NCBI GenBank assembly: GCA_024685175.1
Contig: JAIKWD010000013.1
Location: forward strand, 97,992-161,991
Reading direction: 5' to 3'
Length of the DNA stretch: 64,000 nucleotides
Origin: Bacteroidales bacterium
GTDB lineage: Bacteria > Bacteroidota > Bacteroidia > Bacteroidales > WCHB1-69
Under the pieces are notes generated by a model, which saw only the letters and a program-made list of their open reading frames with translations, was not told the DNA's origin and ran no database searches. The position numbers and the translations under genes were made by a program. Below are positions 17,306 to 26,317 of this stretch, in pieces (position 1 is the first letter of the stretch; every line of letters starts with the position of its first letter).

Positions 17306-18913
17306 ATGTCAAAAACACTTTTTTTAGGAGATGAGGCATTAGCCCAAGCCGCATTGGACGCTGGCTTGTCCGGAGTGTACGCCTATCCGGGCACTCCATC
17401 TACAGAAATCACAGAGTTTATACAGAATTCCAAGCAGGGTCGCGCCGGCGAGGTGCACAGCATCTGGGCTGGTAACGAGAAGACCGCCATGGAATCCGCC
17501 ATAGGCATGTCATACGCCGGCAAGCGAGCCATGGTCTGCATGAAACACGTAGGTTTGAACGTGGCAGCCGACCCATTCATGAACTCCTCCATCACTGGTG
17601 CCAACGGTGGCCTCGTGGTGGTGGTGGCTGACGACCCGTCCATGCACTCTTCGCAAGACGAGCAAGACTCCCGCTATTACGCCAAGTTCGCGTTGATTCC
17701 CTCTTTCGAGCCGTCGAACCAGCAAGAGGCCTACGACATTACGTACGCTGCTTTCGACTTCTCGGAGAAGTACCACACGCCCGTGCTCATTCGTCTGACC
17801 ACGCGTCTGTCACACTCCCGCGCCGGCGTCGAACGCAAGGCCGAACGCCCGCAGAACCCGCTGCACATCGAAGATAACCCGAAACAATACATCCTGTTGC
17901 CCGCCAACGCCCGCGTCCACTATCGCACGCTACTAGGCAAACAAGAGGCCTTCGAGAACGAGTCCCTGAACTCTCCTTTCAACAAGTATATCGACGGAGA
18001 GAATAAGAAGATGGGCATCATCGCCTCCGGTATCGCATACAACTACTTGATGGAGAACTTCGAAGGTGGCAAGTGCCCCTACCCTGTCCTCAAGATTTCC
18101 CAATATCCGTTGCCGTCCAAGTTGATTGCCAAGATGGTGGACGAATGCGAAACCGTGTTGGTCGCCGAGGAAGGCTATCCTTTCATCGAGGAGCAAGTCC
18201 GCGGCATTCTGAACCGCACGGGCAACATCATTGGCCGTCTCTCCGGCGCGCTGCCGCGTGACGGCGAGTTGAACCCCAACCTCGTGGCCAAGGCCCTCGG
18301 CCTGCCCGACAGCTACGGAGCTCCTGTTCCGGAGCTGGTGGTTCCCAGACCTCCCGCGTTGTGTGTGGGCTGTCCGCACATCGACTCCTACAATGCCATC
18401 AACGCCGCGATGGAGAAATACGGCAAGGGCAAGGTGTTCGCCGACATCGGTTGCTACACCCTCGGCGCACTGCCTCCGTACAACGCCATCTATACCACCG
18501 TCGACATGGGCGCCTCCATCACGATGGCCAAGGGTGCCGTGGACGCCGGTCTACGCCCCGCTTTGGCAGTCATCGGCGACTCCACCTTCACCCACAGCGG
18601 TATGACCTCCCTCTTGGACTGCATCTACGAGAAAACCCCTGTCACCGTGATGATCCTCGACAACAGCACCACGGGTATGACGGGCGGCCAGGACTCCCAC
18701 GCCCTCGGCGTACTCGGCGAGATCTGCAAGGGTCTTGGCGTCGAAGAGGAACACATCCACCGCATCACCCCGCTGAAGGCACACCACGAAGAGAATGTGG
18801 CCATCATCCAAAAGGAACTCGAATACGAAGGCGTGTCCGTCATCATTCCGACCCGTGAGTGCATCCAAACGCTCAGCCGCCGTATGAAGAAACAACAAGC
18901 GGCGAAGAAGTAG
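17306..18913 (+). CDS. iorA: Indolepyruvate:ferredoxin oxidoreductase, alpha subunit, short form
   Basis: 535 residues. It oxidises indolepyruvate and other aryl pyruvates to aryl-acetyl-CoA, reducing ferredoxin, during anaerobic breakdown of aromatic amino acids. Visible features are the N-terminal pyrimidine domain (YAYPGTPSTEITEF, WAGNEKTAMESAIG), the ADDPSMHSSQDEQDSR segment, a CVGCPH motif near residue 353, and the thiamine-diphosphate site GDSTFTHSG ... DNSTTGMTGGQ near residues 415-455. The C-terminal two-[4Fe-4S] ferredoxin domain of the classical 600-640-residue IorA is absent: the protein ends RRMKKQQAAKK. No Cys-rich frame follows, so this is not a frameshift. iorB follows after 93 bases. 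Confidence 0.95.
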   Translation: MSKTLFLGDEALAQAALDAGLSGVYAYPGTPSTEITEFIQNSKQGRAGEVHSIWAGNEKTAMESAIGMSYAGKRAMVCMKHVGLNVAADPFMNSSITGANGGLVVVVADDPSMHSSQDEQDSRYYAKFALIPSFEPSNQQEAYDITYAAFDFSEKYHTPVLIRLTTRLSHSRAGVERKAERPQNPLHIEDNPKQYILLPANARVHYRTLLGKQEAFENESLNSPFNKYIDGENKKMGIIASGIAYNYLMENFEGGKCPYPVLKISQYPLPSKLIAKMVDECETVLVAEEGYPFIEEQVRGILNRTGNIIGRLSGALPRDGELNPNLVAKALGLPDSYGAPVPELVVPRPPALCVGCPHIDSYNAINAAMEKYGKGKVFADIGCYTLGALPPYNAIYTTVDMGASITMAKGAVDAGLRPALAVIGDSTFTHSGMTSLLDCIYEKTPVTVMILDNSTTGMTGGQDSHALGVLGEICKGLGVEEEHIHRITPLKAHHEENVAIIQKELEYEGVSVIIPTRECIQTLSRRMKKQQAAKK

Positions 18914-19006
18914 GATTTAAGATGTGAGATGCGAGACATAAGAGGATTCAAAGTCTCAAATCCCAAACAGTCATTCATTAGTAGAAACAAAAAAGAACAT
19001 ACAAAA

Positions 19007-19588
19007 ATGAAAATAGACATCATATTAGCAGGTGTAGGCGGACAGGGTATTTTGTCCATCGCCACCATCGTCGGCTACGCAGCCGTCAAAAGAGGTATGT
19101 ATATGAAACAAGCGGAGGTTCACGGCATGAGCCAACGCGGTGGAGACGTGCAATCGCACTTCCGTCTGTCCGATCAGGAGATCGCTTCCGACCTCATCCC
19201 CATGGGCAAGGCCGACATGATCATCTCCGTGGAGCCAATGGAGTCTCTCCGTTATCTTCCTTGGTTGAATCCCGAGACCGGCTGGCTCATCACCAACGAC
19301 CAGCCCTTCGTCAACATCCCGAACTATCCCGACTTCGACAAGTTGTCGGCCGAGTTGGGCAAGTTGAAGAACAAGGTAGTCATCAACGCCGACAAGATCG
19401 CCAAGGATCTCGGTTCTGCGCGTTCCGCCAACATGGTCATCTTGGGTGCTGCTTCGCCGTACTTGGGCATTCCGTTCGAGGAGATTGAGAACGCCGTACG
19501 CGAGAACTTTGCACGCAAGGGCGAGGATGTTGTCAATGTCAACATCGCCTGCCTACGTGCCGGTAAGGAATTTGCCGAAAAGCTCTAA
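19007..19588 (+). CDS. iorB: Indolepyruvate:ferredoxin oxidoreductase, beta (gamma-domain) subunit
   Basis: 193 residues starting MKIDIILAGVGGQGILSIAT. The GVGGQGI loop and the EVHGMSQRGGDVQSHFR segment are signatures of the 2-oxoacid:ferredoxin oxidoreductase gamma domain, the partner subunit of IorA. The start is the ATG at 19007; the upstream extension to 18929 is made of word-like AT-rich spacer sequence and is not credible. The normal iorA-iorB order supports the pairing. mreC begins only 12 bases after the stop. Confidence 0.95.
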   Translation: MKIDIILAGVGGQGILSIATIVGYAAVKRGMYMKQAEVHGMSQRGGDVQSHFRLSDQEIASDLIPMGKADMIISVEPMESLRYLPWLNPETGWLITNDQPFVNIPNYPDFDKLSAELGKLKNKVVINADKIAKDLGSARSANMVILGAASPYLGIPFEEIENAVRENFARKGEDVVNVNIACLRAGKEFAEKL

Positions 19589-19600
19589 TCCTCCCCCTAC

Positions 19601-20449
19601 ATGAACAACCTGATCGAATTCTTCAAAAAGAATTTCCATTATTTCCTGCTGGCAATTCTTCTGGTTGTGAGCATCATCATGATTGGCAAGTCGATGGCGT
19701 ACAGCAAGTACAAGTTCGCCAAGGTGTGTCAAAACATGGTGGGGCCCATCCAGAAGAATTGGGCGGAAATGATTCATCGTTTCAGTTTGGGCAAAGAAAA
19801 CGACCAGCTGACGCAACAGAACATTGCGCTCATGCGTGAGCAAGAGAACATGTTCATCGAGAAGGATGACACCCTGCGGCACATGATGACTCCTACCGAC
19901 TCTCTTCATCCGCGGAGCATACGTTTGTATGATTACACCTATGCACATGTCATCTACAAAACCACCGATCAGGCATTCAACTACATCATCATCGACAAGG
20001 GGAGTAAGGACGGCATCAGCCGTGACATGGCTGTCACGTGCCCCAAGGGCGTCGTGGGCGTTGTGAGCGACGTTTCCGAGAATTTCTCTTCCATCATCCC
20101 TATCCTTCATCCCGACTCACGAATAAGTGCCATCGTTTCCCCCATCAACCAAGTGGGCACCGTAGTATGGGAAGGCAACGATCCTCAAGTGGCGTACTTG
20201 GAAAACATCCCCCAGCACTTGGAAATCAGCCTGGGCGACTCCGTCATCACGAGCGGATTCTCCAACATCTTTCCCAAGGGATTGCTCATCGGCACCGTCA
20301 AGGAGGTGGCCGTGGGCAAGAACGCCAGCTTCCTCACCATCAAGATCAAACTGGCCACAGACTTTCGTCGGTTGCACACAGTATACTTATTAGAGAACCT
20401 CTACAAATCTGAAATCGACACCCTAAAAGCGAACTTCAAGAATGAATAA
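19601..20449 (+). CDS. mreC: Rod shape-determining protein MreC
   Basis: 282 residues. A short cytoplasmic N-terminus and one membrane helix (FLLAILLVVSIIMIG, residues about 15-30) are followed by a coiled-coil part and the paired beta-barrel MreC domain (NYIIIDKGSKDGISRDMAV, GVVGVVSDVSENFSSIIPIL, DSVITSGFSNIFPKGLLIG). MreC sits in the periplasm and organises the cell-wall elongation machinery with MreB, MreD, RodA and PBP2. mreD overlaps its end by 8 bases. mreB, pbp2 and rodA are not next to it; iorB precedes it by 12 bases. Confidence 0.95.
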   Translation: MNNLIEFFKKNFHYFLLAILLVVSIIMIGKSMAYSKYKFAKVCQNMVGPIQKNWAEMIHRFSLGKENDQLTQQNIALMREQENMFIEKDDTLRHMMTPTDSLHPRSIRLYDYTYAHVIYKTTDQAFNYIIIDKGSKDGISRDMAVTCPKGVVGVVSDVSENFSSIIPILHPDSRISAIVSPINQVGTVVWEGNDPQVAYLENIPQHLEISLGDSVITSGFSNIFPKGLLIGTVKEVAVGKNASFLTIKIKLATDFRRLHTVYLLENLYKSEIDTLKANFKNE

Positions 20450-20957
20450 CACAGTCTCTCAGATCTTGCGTTTCATCATTGTACTGTTATTGCAGGTTTT
20501 CATCTGCAATTACATCAACTTGTTCGGGTTCGCCACCCCTGCCTTGTATCTGCTTGCGTTGTTCTTGCTTCCCCTAGAGTTGCCTTTATCCGTACAATAT
20601 CTGATCGGTTTCGCTTCAGGTTTATTTGTAGACATGTTCACGCACACCTTAGGTGTCAATGCACTCGCTTGTGTCCTTTTCATGTTTGTGCGGCCCTATT
20701 TCGTCAAAGCGCTTAACGGCAGAAAGACCTCAGAGACCACCGACCGCCCGATTCCCGGCATTAAGGATTTCAAATGGTTGATCACCTATGTGACCATTCT
20801 CACTCTGCTTCACCAAGCTCTCGTAATAGGCATTGAAGTGGCCTCGTTCAAGAATTTCGGGCACACTTTATTGACCATAGTCGCCAACACTATACTGACT
20901 GCCTTTGTCATTCTCTGTACTGAATACATCTTCTTCCCCGTAAAGGGTAAAAGTTAA
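20442..20957 (+). CDS. mreD: Rod shape-determining protein MreD
   Basis: 171 residues, strongly hydrophobic with about five membrane helices, as expected for MreD. The region IGFASGLFVDMFTHTLGVNALACVLFMFVRPYF is the most conserved part. It overlaps mreC by 8 bases, implying translational coupling. It supports MreC in the elongasome. In many Bacteroidota the next genes are mrdA (PBP2) and rodA; here tamL follows after 6 bases. Confidence 0.9.
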   Translation: MNNTVSQILRFIIVLLLQVFICNYINLFGFATPALYLLALFLLPLELPLSVQYLIGFASGLFVDMFTHTLGVNALACVLFMFVRPYFVKALNGRKTSETTDRPIPGIKDFKWLITYVTILTLLHQALVIGIEVASFKNFGHTLLTIVANTILTAFVILCTEYIFFPVKGKS

Positions 20958-20963
20958 AATTGC

Positions 20964-23360
20964 ATGAAAAAGGGGCGTTTCACATTCATATTGTTCATCG
21001 CAGCGATCCTGCTTTCCGCCTGCAATCCCACGAAGATGCTTACGGAGAACGAGTACATGCTGGTAAAGAACAATGTTGATGTCAAGGGGGTCTCCTCTGC
21101 CGACATTGATGACTTGAAATCTTATTGTCGCCCCATCCCCAACAATCGTTTTCTATCTATCTTTCTCATCAAGCCTCGCTTGTATGCCATGGGCCAACCT
21201 ACCATCGACAAGAAGACCGGCGAGCTTAAAGACACAAAGACCCGTGAATGGCTCCGCACCAAAGTCGGCGAGCCTCCCGTATTATTCGATTCCACCGAAG
21301 CGAACAATTCCATCGAACAGCTTAATATCGTGATGAAACAAGCGGGATTTTTCGACGCCACCGTCTCTTATGACATCACCCACAAAAAGGTCAACCCGAA
21401 AATGGTGAAGGCCAACTACCATGTCGTCTCCAACGAGCCATATCACATCAGCCATATCAATTATAATATTGACATCCCCGAATATCGCAAGATTGTCATC
21501 CTCAATCGTGATGAAAGTCTCTTGTCGGAGGGCATGCAATATAACGAGAACATCATCTCCGACGAGCTGACGCGAATCATCAACCTCATCCGGGACGAGG
21601 GTTATTACTACGTTGAGAAGTCCATTATCAGCTGTGAGGTCTCTTACGATCCGCCCGCAAACGATTCCGCGCCTGCTCCCAAGACCGTCTCGTTGGACAT
21701 CGTGATGAAAATCCCGAACAAGGACAACGCTTCTCGCTATCTGTACAAATACGTCTACAACAACGTATACATCTTCACCAATTACAGTAATACGGCCACC
21801 TCTTCAACTTATGACACTGTCAGGTTTTATTCCAGGGACCGTAGAGACAGCACTCGGTATTTTTTCATCACTCCCCATTACTCTTGGTTGGAAAAGCCAA
21901 TCAAGGATTTCCACTACTCCACCATTGCCGACGCTATTTTCAGCAAACGCAACATACCCTACTCACAAACGGTACGAAGGAGGAGCAGCCAAGCCATCAA
22001 CCAACTCGACAACTTCAGCTTTCACAGCATCGAGTTCAGCGAAAACGAACATTTATTAGACACCATCAACCGTACCGGCGGGCTGGACTCTTATTATCGG
22101 TTAATTCCTTTAAAGATCCACAGTATTGGAGGTCAGGTGGACTTACGTAACGACAAGTCAGCCATTTCCTTCACCTATACAAACCGAAACCTTTTCAAGG
22201 GAGCGGAGCATCTCACCGTCAACTTGTCGGGTGGTTATTTCTACTACTCCCTCAACAATCTCTTCCATCACAACACCACCTACGCCTATCCGGAGTTTGG
22301 TGTAGCCGCAACGCTAACATTCCCCAACTTCTTTCTATTCAAGAAATTACAGCAAGAAACGGGTATTCGTTACAACACGGCCATCAACGCCAGCATCAAT
22401 TACTCGGGTCTCTATCGTCGACTGATGTACAACATCGGCCTTACCTACAATTGGAGTCCCAACCATTACACCAATCAAAGCGTCAGCCCCATTAGCATCA
22501 GCACCATCAACATCAGCGACCGAAGAGCCGCGCGAATCCTGAATTACGACAACTATCCGGAATCCTATCAAAACAAGTTCGGCAAGTTCTTCTTGTTATC
22601 GTTCACCTATAATTTGAACTTCTTGGTGCCCTTCTCCATCACAAAGCGCAACCACAACATGCGTATCTCCGTTAACTTTGAATCTTCCGGACTATTCCTC
22701 AAGGGGTTAAACGCTTTATTCACGCCCGATCATCGTTGGATCATAAGCCGCAATTCTCTGGATAGTGTCGGGTATGATTACTCCACTTTTGAAAAACTAG
22801 AGACCACCTGGTATTACACTTACAAAATCAACAAGAACAACTCCTTCGCCACACGGTTATCGGCCGGAGCCATGATACCCTTGGACAAGGACTCATACAT
22901 CCCATACGAACGTGGATTCTATCTAGGTACCAGTAACAGCATGAGAGGTTGGGAATACAGAGCTCTCGGACCTGGTTCATACGAACATGGCAAGGACAGT
23001 CTTTTTACCGGAGACATCAAGATCGAGTTGAACCTCGAGTACCGGGGCACCATATATAAATCTTTCAAATATGGCATTTTCAGCGATATCGGAAACATTT
23101 GGCTGTCGCGCAAGAACGCGGACATGCCCAATGCCGAGTTCGCATTCAATCGTTTCTATAAAGAGCTGGCCATCGACGTGGGTTTGGGACTTCGTCTCGA
23201 CTTCAACTTCCTCGTCGTACGCGTGGACTACGCCGTACCTATCTACGATCCTACGCGTACCAGCATGGGACGATGGATCAACGTACAGTGGCTTGAAAGC
23301 CCATATCACCGGTACCGCTTGATGAGCGGATTGAAGTTAGCCATTGGCTACGCTTTCTAG
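20964..23360 (+). CDS. Lipidated Omp85/TamA-family outer membrane protein (TamL-like)
   Basis: 798 residues. The N-terminus FILFIAAILLSACNPTK is a lipoprotein signal with lipobox LLSAC, which is typical of the Bacteroidota TamL group and not of proteobacterial TamA. POTRA-like domains cover residues about 25-330 (for example NNSIEQLNIVMKQAGFFDATV and LTRIINLIRDEGYYYVEKS). A C-terminal 16-strand Omp85 barrel follows, with YERGFYLGTSNSMRGWEYRALGPGSY (the conserved RG-W loop-6 motif region) and a final strand LKLAIGYAF ending in Phe. It should help insert outer-membrane proteins or move lipids. It follows mreD directly and overlaps the convergent SpoU gene by 4 bases. Confidence 0.9.
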   Translation: MKKGRFTFILFIAAILLSACNPTKMLTENEYMLVKNNVDVKGVSSADIDDLKSYCRPIPNNRFLSIFLIKPRLYAMGQPTIDKKTGELKDTKTREWLRTKVGEPPVLFDSTEANNSIEQLNIVMKQAGFFDATVSYDITHKKVNPKMVKANYHVVSNEPYHISHINYNIDIPEYRKIVILNRDESLLSEGMQYNENIISDELTRIINLIRDEGYYYVEKSIISCEVSYDPPANDSAPAPKTVSLDIVMKIPNKDNASRYLYKYVYNNVYIFTNYSNTATSSTYDTVRFYSRDRRDSTRYFFITPHYSWLEKPIKDFHYSTIADAIFSKRNIPYSQTVRRRSSQAINQLDNFSFHSIEFSENEHLLDTINRTGGLDSYYRLIPLKIHSIGGQVDLRNDKSAISFTYTNRNLFKGAEHLTVNLSGGYFYYSLNNLFHHNTTYAYPEFGVAATLTFPNFFLFKKLQQETGIRYNTAINASINYSGLYRRLMYNIGLTYNWSPNHYTNQSVSPISISTINISDRRAARILNYDNYPESYQNKFGKFFLLSFTYNLNFLVPFSITKRNHNMRISVNFESSGLFLKGLNALFTPDHRWIISRNSLDSVGYDYSTFEKLETTWYYTYKINKNNSFATRLSAGAMIPLDKDSYIPYERGFYLGTSNSMRGWEYRALGPGSYEHGKDSLFTGDIKIELNLEYRGTIYKSFKYGIFSDIGNIWLSRKNADMPNAEFAFNRFYKELAIDVGLGLRLDFNFLVVRVDYAVPIYDPTRTSMGRWINVQWLESPYHRYRLMSGLKLAIGYAF

Positions 23361-23884
23361 AAGAAATGCTTAGCTACTTCCCAGATCACGATGCCCGCTG
23401 CGATGGATACATTCAGCGAGTGTTTCGTGCCGAATTGGGGTATTTCTATGGCTGCATCGCATATAGGCAGCAGGCGCTCGTCCACGCCAAAAACCTCATT
23501 CCCCACAATGACGGCCAACTTCTCGTCCTTTGAAAAAGACATGTTCTGGAGCTTAACCGATTCGTCCACTTGCTCCACCACAAAGACTTTATAGCCTTCT
23601 TTCTTCAGGCGGTCGGCCAATTCCACCACATCCTCCACGTATGTCCAAATCACGCTTTCGGTGGCGCCCAAGGCCGTCTTGCTAATCTCCTTGTTAGGTG
23701 GGCATGCTGTGATGCCGCACAAGAACAACTTCTCGACCTTGAAGGCATCGCACGTGCGAAAAACGGAGCCCACATTGTTCATGCTCCGAATGTTGTCCAG
23801 CACTACCACCAACGGAATCTTGGCTTGTTCTTTGAATTGAGCCGGCGTAATACGGTTCAATTCTTCCATCGACAACTTTTTCAT
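23357..23884 (-). CDS. SpoU/TrmH-family RNA 2'-O-methyltransferase
   Basis: 175 residues with the three SPOUT knot motifs: LDNIRSMNNVGSVFRTCDAF near residue 30 (motif 1, catalytic Arg), AVIVGNEVFGV near 125 (motif 2) and IPQFGTKHSLNVSIAAGIVIWE near 148 (motif 3). It methylates a ribose in tRNA or rRNA using S-adenosylmethionine. It lacks an extra RNA-binding domain, so the target cannot be told from sequence. It follows dnaB by 24 bases on the same strand and is probably cotranscribed with it. Confidence 0.92.
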   Translation of the reverse strand: MKKLSMEELNRITPAQFKEQAKIPLVVVLDNIRSMNNVGSVFRTCDAFKVEKLFLCGITACPPNKEISKTALGATESVIWTYVEDVVELADRLKKEGYKVFVVEQVDESVKLQNMSFSKDEKLAVIVGNEVFGVDERLLPICDAAIEIPQFGTKHSLNVSIAAGIVIWEVAKHFF

Positions 23885-23908
23885 AATAGTATTATCAAAC
23901 AGAACGGA

Positions 23909-25468
23909 CTAAAAGGGCATATCTTCGAGCGAGGTGTCCGGCTGCATGCTGTCGTCGTCATTCATGCTACTTTCAAGAATATCAAAACTCTCATTCGGTC
24001 GGATCACATTCTCTCCTGTAAAAGTCATATCCTGACCTTGGAGATATTCGTTGTCAAGATTGTCGAATTTAGTATAACGGCTGATGAAGCGCACTCTCTC
24101 GGCGCCCGTGGAGCCATGGCGGTTTTTCTCGAAGAGGACTTCGGCAAGGCCTGCTGAAGGGGTATTATCCTCGAAGGTATCCAATTTATAATACTCAGGG
24201 CGGTAGAGGAAAAGGACCAGATCGGCATCTTGCTCAATAGAGCCTGACTCACGAAGGTCGGACAGCATAGGGCGTTTAGATCCGCCACGGGTTTCCACCG
24301 CGCGGCTCAACTGAGACAGGGCGATGACCGGCACATTAAGTTCTTTGGCCAAAGCCTTGAGCGAACGGGAGATATAGCTGATTTCCTGCTCACGGTTGCC
24401 TCCTTTGCCGGAATTGTCGTTACCGCCTTGCATCAGCTGCAAGTAGTCAACGATAATCAACTGGATATCATGTTTATGTTTAAGACGGCGGCATTTTGCG
24501 CGCAAATCGAAAACGGACAAAGCAGGGGTGTCGTCAATGATCAGGTTAGAGCTTTCCAGCTTGCCCACCACCTTCATCAGCTTAATCCATTCGTCTTCCG
24601 AAAGCGTACCTTTTGAGATATGGTCGGAAGGCACACCTGACTCCATGGAGAAGAGACGATGCACCAGCTGGGTGGCGGACATTTCCAGGGAGAAGATGGC
24701 CACGGGGACGTCGGCATCCAGTGCGGCGTTTCTCGCGATGGAAAGCACAAAGGAGGTCTTACCCATACCCGGTCTACCCGCAATAATGATAAGGTCCGAC
24801 TTCTGCCAGCCGCCCGTCTTGTCGTCTATGCAACGAATGCCGCACGGCACGCCTTGCATGTTATCGTCATTGTTCCGAATGGCCTCCAGATTTTTCAGCG
24901 CAGAGTCCACCACCTGAGGCAAGAGCTTACTATCTCGCTTGAAATTACTCTCCACGATATTGAAGATCTTGCTTTCCGCTTTGTCGAGGAGGTCGAGGAC
25001 ATCGTTAGACTCGTCGTACGAGTCGGTAATAATCTCATTGCAGTTGTGGATCAGTTCCCGAAGGACGAATTTCTCCATGACCACGCGGGCATGGTATTCA
25101 ATATTGGCGGAAGAGGTAATACGATTGGTCAAGGAAGCGAGGTAGGAAGAGCCTCCGACGACCTCCAACAGTTTGTCTTTTCGCAGTTGGTTGGTGACCG
25201 TCAATAAATCTATCGGTTGAGTCAACATAAACAGTTTCTCAATTGCCTGGAAGATATGTTGGTGAGCTTCCACGTAGAACATCTTGGCTGAGAGAAAGTC
25301 AAGAATTGTGCTCACAGCGTTATCGTCAATCATGAGTGCACCGAGAACGGCAGCTTCAAATTCCACTGCTTGGGGTGTGATTTTGCCGGTTGTTCCCAAC
25401 ACAGACTCGACGCGGTTATAAGACAGCGTCTTTGCCGGCTTACTGCTAGTAACTGGCTTGTTTTCCAT
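23909..25468 (-). CDS. dnaB: Replicative DNA helicase DnaB
   Basis: 519 residues. The N-terminal DnaB domain (PQAVEFEAAVLGALMIDDNAV) is followed by the RecA-like core with Walker A AGRPGMGKTSFVLSIARNAA near residue 232, LEMSATQLVHRL, the Walker B strand LIIVDYLQLMQGG, and the C-terminal SDLRESGSIEQDADLVLFLYRPEYY. This hexameric helicase unwinds DNA at the replication fork. There is no intein. A one-mismatch -7 box (GATATTTG, 25507-25514, minus strand) precedes it. The gene downstream is the SpoU methyltransferase. Confidence 0.97.
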   Translation of the reverse strand: MENKPVTSSKPAKTLSYNRVESVLGTTGKITPQAVEFEAAVLGALMIDDNAVSTILDFLSAKMFYVEAHQHIFQAIEKLFMLTQPIDLLTVTNQLRKDKLLEVVGGSSYLASLTNRITSSANIEYHARVVMEKFVLRELIHNCNEIITDSYDESNDVLDLLDKAESKIFNIVESNFKRDSKLLPQVVDSALKNLEAIRNNDDNMQGVPCGIRCIDDKTGGWQKSDLIIIAGRPGMGKTSFVLSIARNAALDADVPVAIFSLEMSATQLVHRLFSMESGVPSDHISKGTLSEDEWIKLMKVVGKLESSNLIIDDTPALSVFDLRAKCRRLKHKHDIQLIIVDYLQLMQGGNDNSGKGGNREQEISYISRSLKALAKELNVPVIALSQLSRAVETRGGSKRPMLSDLRESGSIEQDADLVLFLYRPEYYKLDTFEDNTPSAGLAEVLFEKNRHGSTGAERVRFISRYTKFDNLDNEYLQGQDMTFTGENVIRPNESFDILESSMNDDDSMQPDTSLEDMPF

Positions 25469-25571
25469 AAATTAAATAATAGAATGTTTTACAGATATTC
25501 GGACGGCAAATATCCATAAAAAAGGTATCACCTCGGACGAAAAGGGCAAATAAAGTTATGAACAGGCCCTA

Positions 25572-26057
25572 TTACGACATGAAACCCGCATTAAAAGTAT
25601 AAGGTAGGAGATCTTCTACGCTATGGAATACAAAAACGGGTCCGGATTGTCCAGCCAATATGACTTCCATGTGATTGTTGAACTTCTGCTCGTACTCATA
25701 TAGAGCCTGGCGGCAGCTGCCACATGGGGAGACAGGCTTAGCCAACGGAGCCTCGGGATTGATGGCTGTGATGGCAATAGCCTTAAAAGGCACATCGGGA
25801 TACTTGGCCGAAGCGGCGAAAGCGGCGGTACGTTCTGCGCACAAGCCACAAGGGAACACGGCATTTTCTTGGTTACTGCCCGTAATCACCTCGCCATTAT
25901 CCATCTGCACGGCAGCCCCTACCTGGAAATGGGAATATGGAGCATAAGCGCGTGTGGCGGCCTCCTCAGCTTGCGCCAACAGCTTGGAAATCCGCTCCGG
26001 GAGCTCATTACGGTCATCATAGACCTCAACTTCTGATTCTAACTTCAACGTTCTCAT
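25572..26057 (-). CDS. cdd: Cytidine deaminase
   Basis: 161 residues with the zinc-site motifs FPCGLCAERTAAFAA (Cys-Ala-Glu; Glu is the proton shuttle) and SPCGSCRQAL. The N-terminal AYAPYSHFQVGAAVQMDNGE is typical of the small homotetrameric enzyme. It converts cytidine and deoxycytidine to uridine and deoxyuridine in pyrimidine salvage. It lies 103 bases upstream of dnaB on the same strand. Confidence 0.95.
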   Translation of the reverse strand: MRTLKLESEVEVYDDRNELPERISKLLAQAEEAATRAYAPYSHFQVGAAVQMDNGEVITGSNQENAVFPCGLCAERTAAFAASAKYPDVPFKAIAITAINPEAPLAKPVSPCGSCRQALYEYEQKFNNHMEVILAGQSGPVFVFHSVEDLLPYTFNAGFMS

Positions 26058-26128
26058 ATCGTAAAAAATTGCAAAGTCTTAACAACTAACGAACAAACAG
26101 GAAAAATATTGCAACTGCTATAACCTGA

Positions 26129-26280
26129 TCACCGTCTTATTATCTGCTGGCCTACTACGTAAGCAACAGGTCTGTCGGTATCTTTTCAATCGGAGTCTCT
26201 ATAGCCGTGGCCACCCGGATGGCAATTAAATGGGGTTTGCGTATTTCTTCCCAAAAAGGGCAAAAAAAGGTCTTCAATAA
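26129..26280 (+). pseudogene. Possible remnant of a polysaccharide flippase gene
   Basis: After a stop codon at 26126-26128, one open frame reads YYLLAYYVSNRSVGIFSIGVSIA. This resembles the conserved helix pair of Wzx-type oligosaccharide flippases (typically a Leu/Tyr-rich helix, then LGIYSIGVSLAE). The similarity fades after VATRMAIKWG, and nothing upstream within the 70-base space to cdd continues it. The stretch lies entirely upstream of the -7 box at 26290-26297. It could be a decayed fragment; with only some 25 recognisable residues this is tentative. Confidence 0.3.
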
Positions 26281-26289
26281 CAATTTTGC

Positions 26290-26297
26290 TATTTTTG
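26290..26297 (+). promoter_or_regulatory. -7 box TATTTTTG for the DUF4491 gene
   Basis: A perfect TAnnTTTG match 21 bases before the ATG at 26318. It shows that the longer frame from 26207 is not used. Confidence 0.7.
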
Positions 26298-26317
26298 CTG
26301 CTTCAAAAATCCTCGGA

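Noticed and set aside
18914..19006. Possible frameshifted ferredoxin domain after iorA
   Set aside because: No CxxCxxC pattern is present in any frame of the spacer, so the short IorA is not caused by a frameshift.
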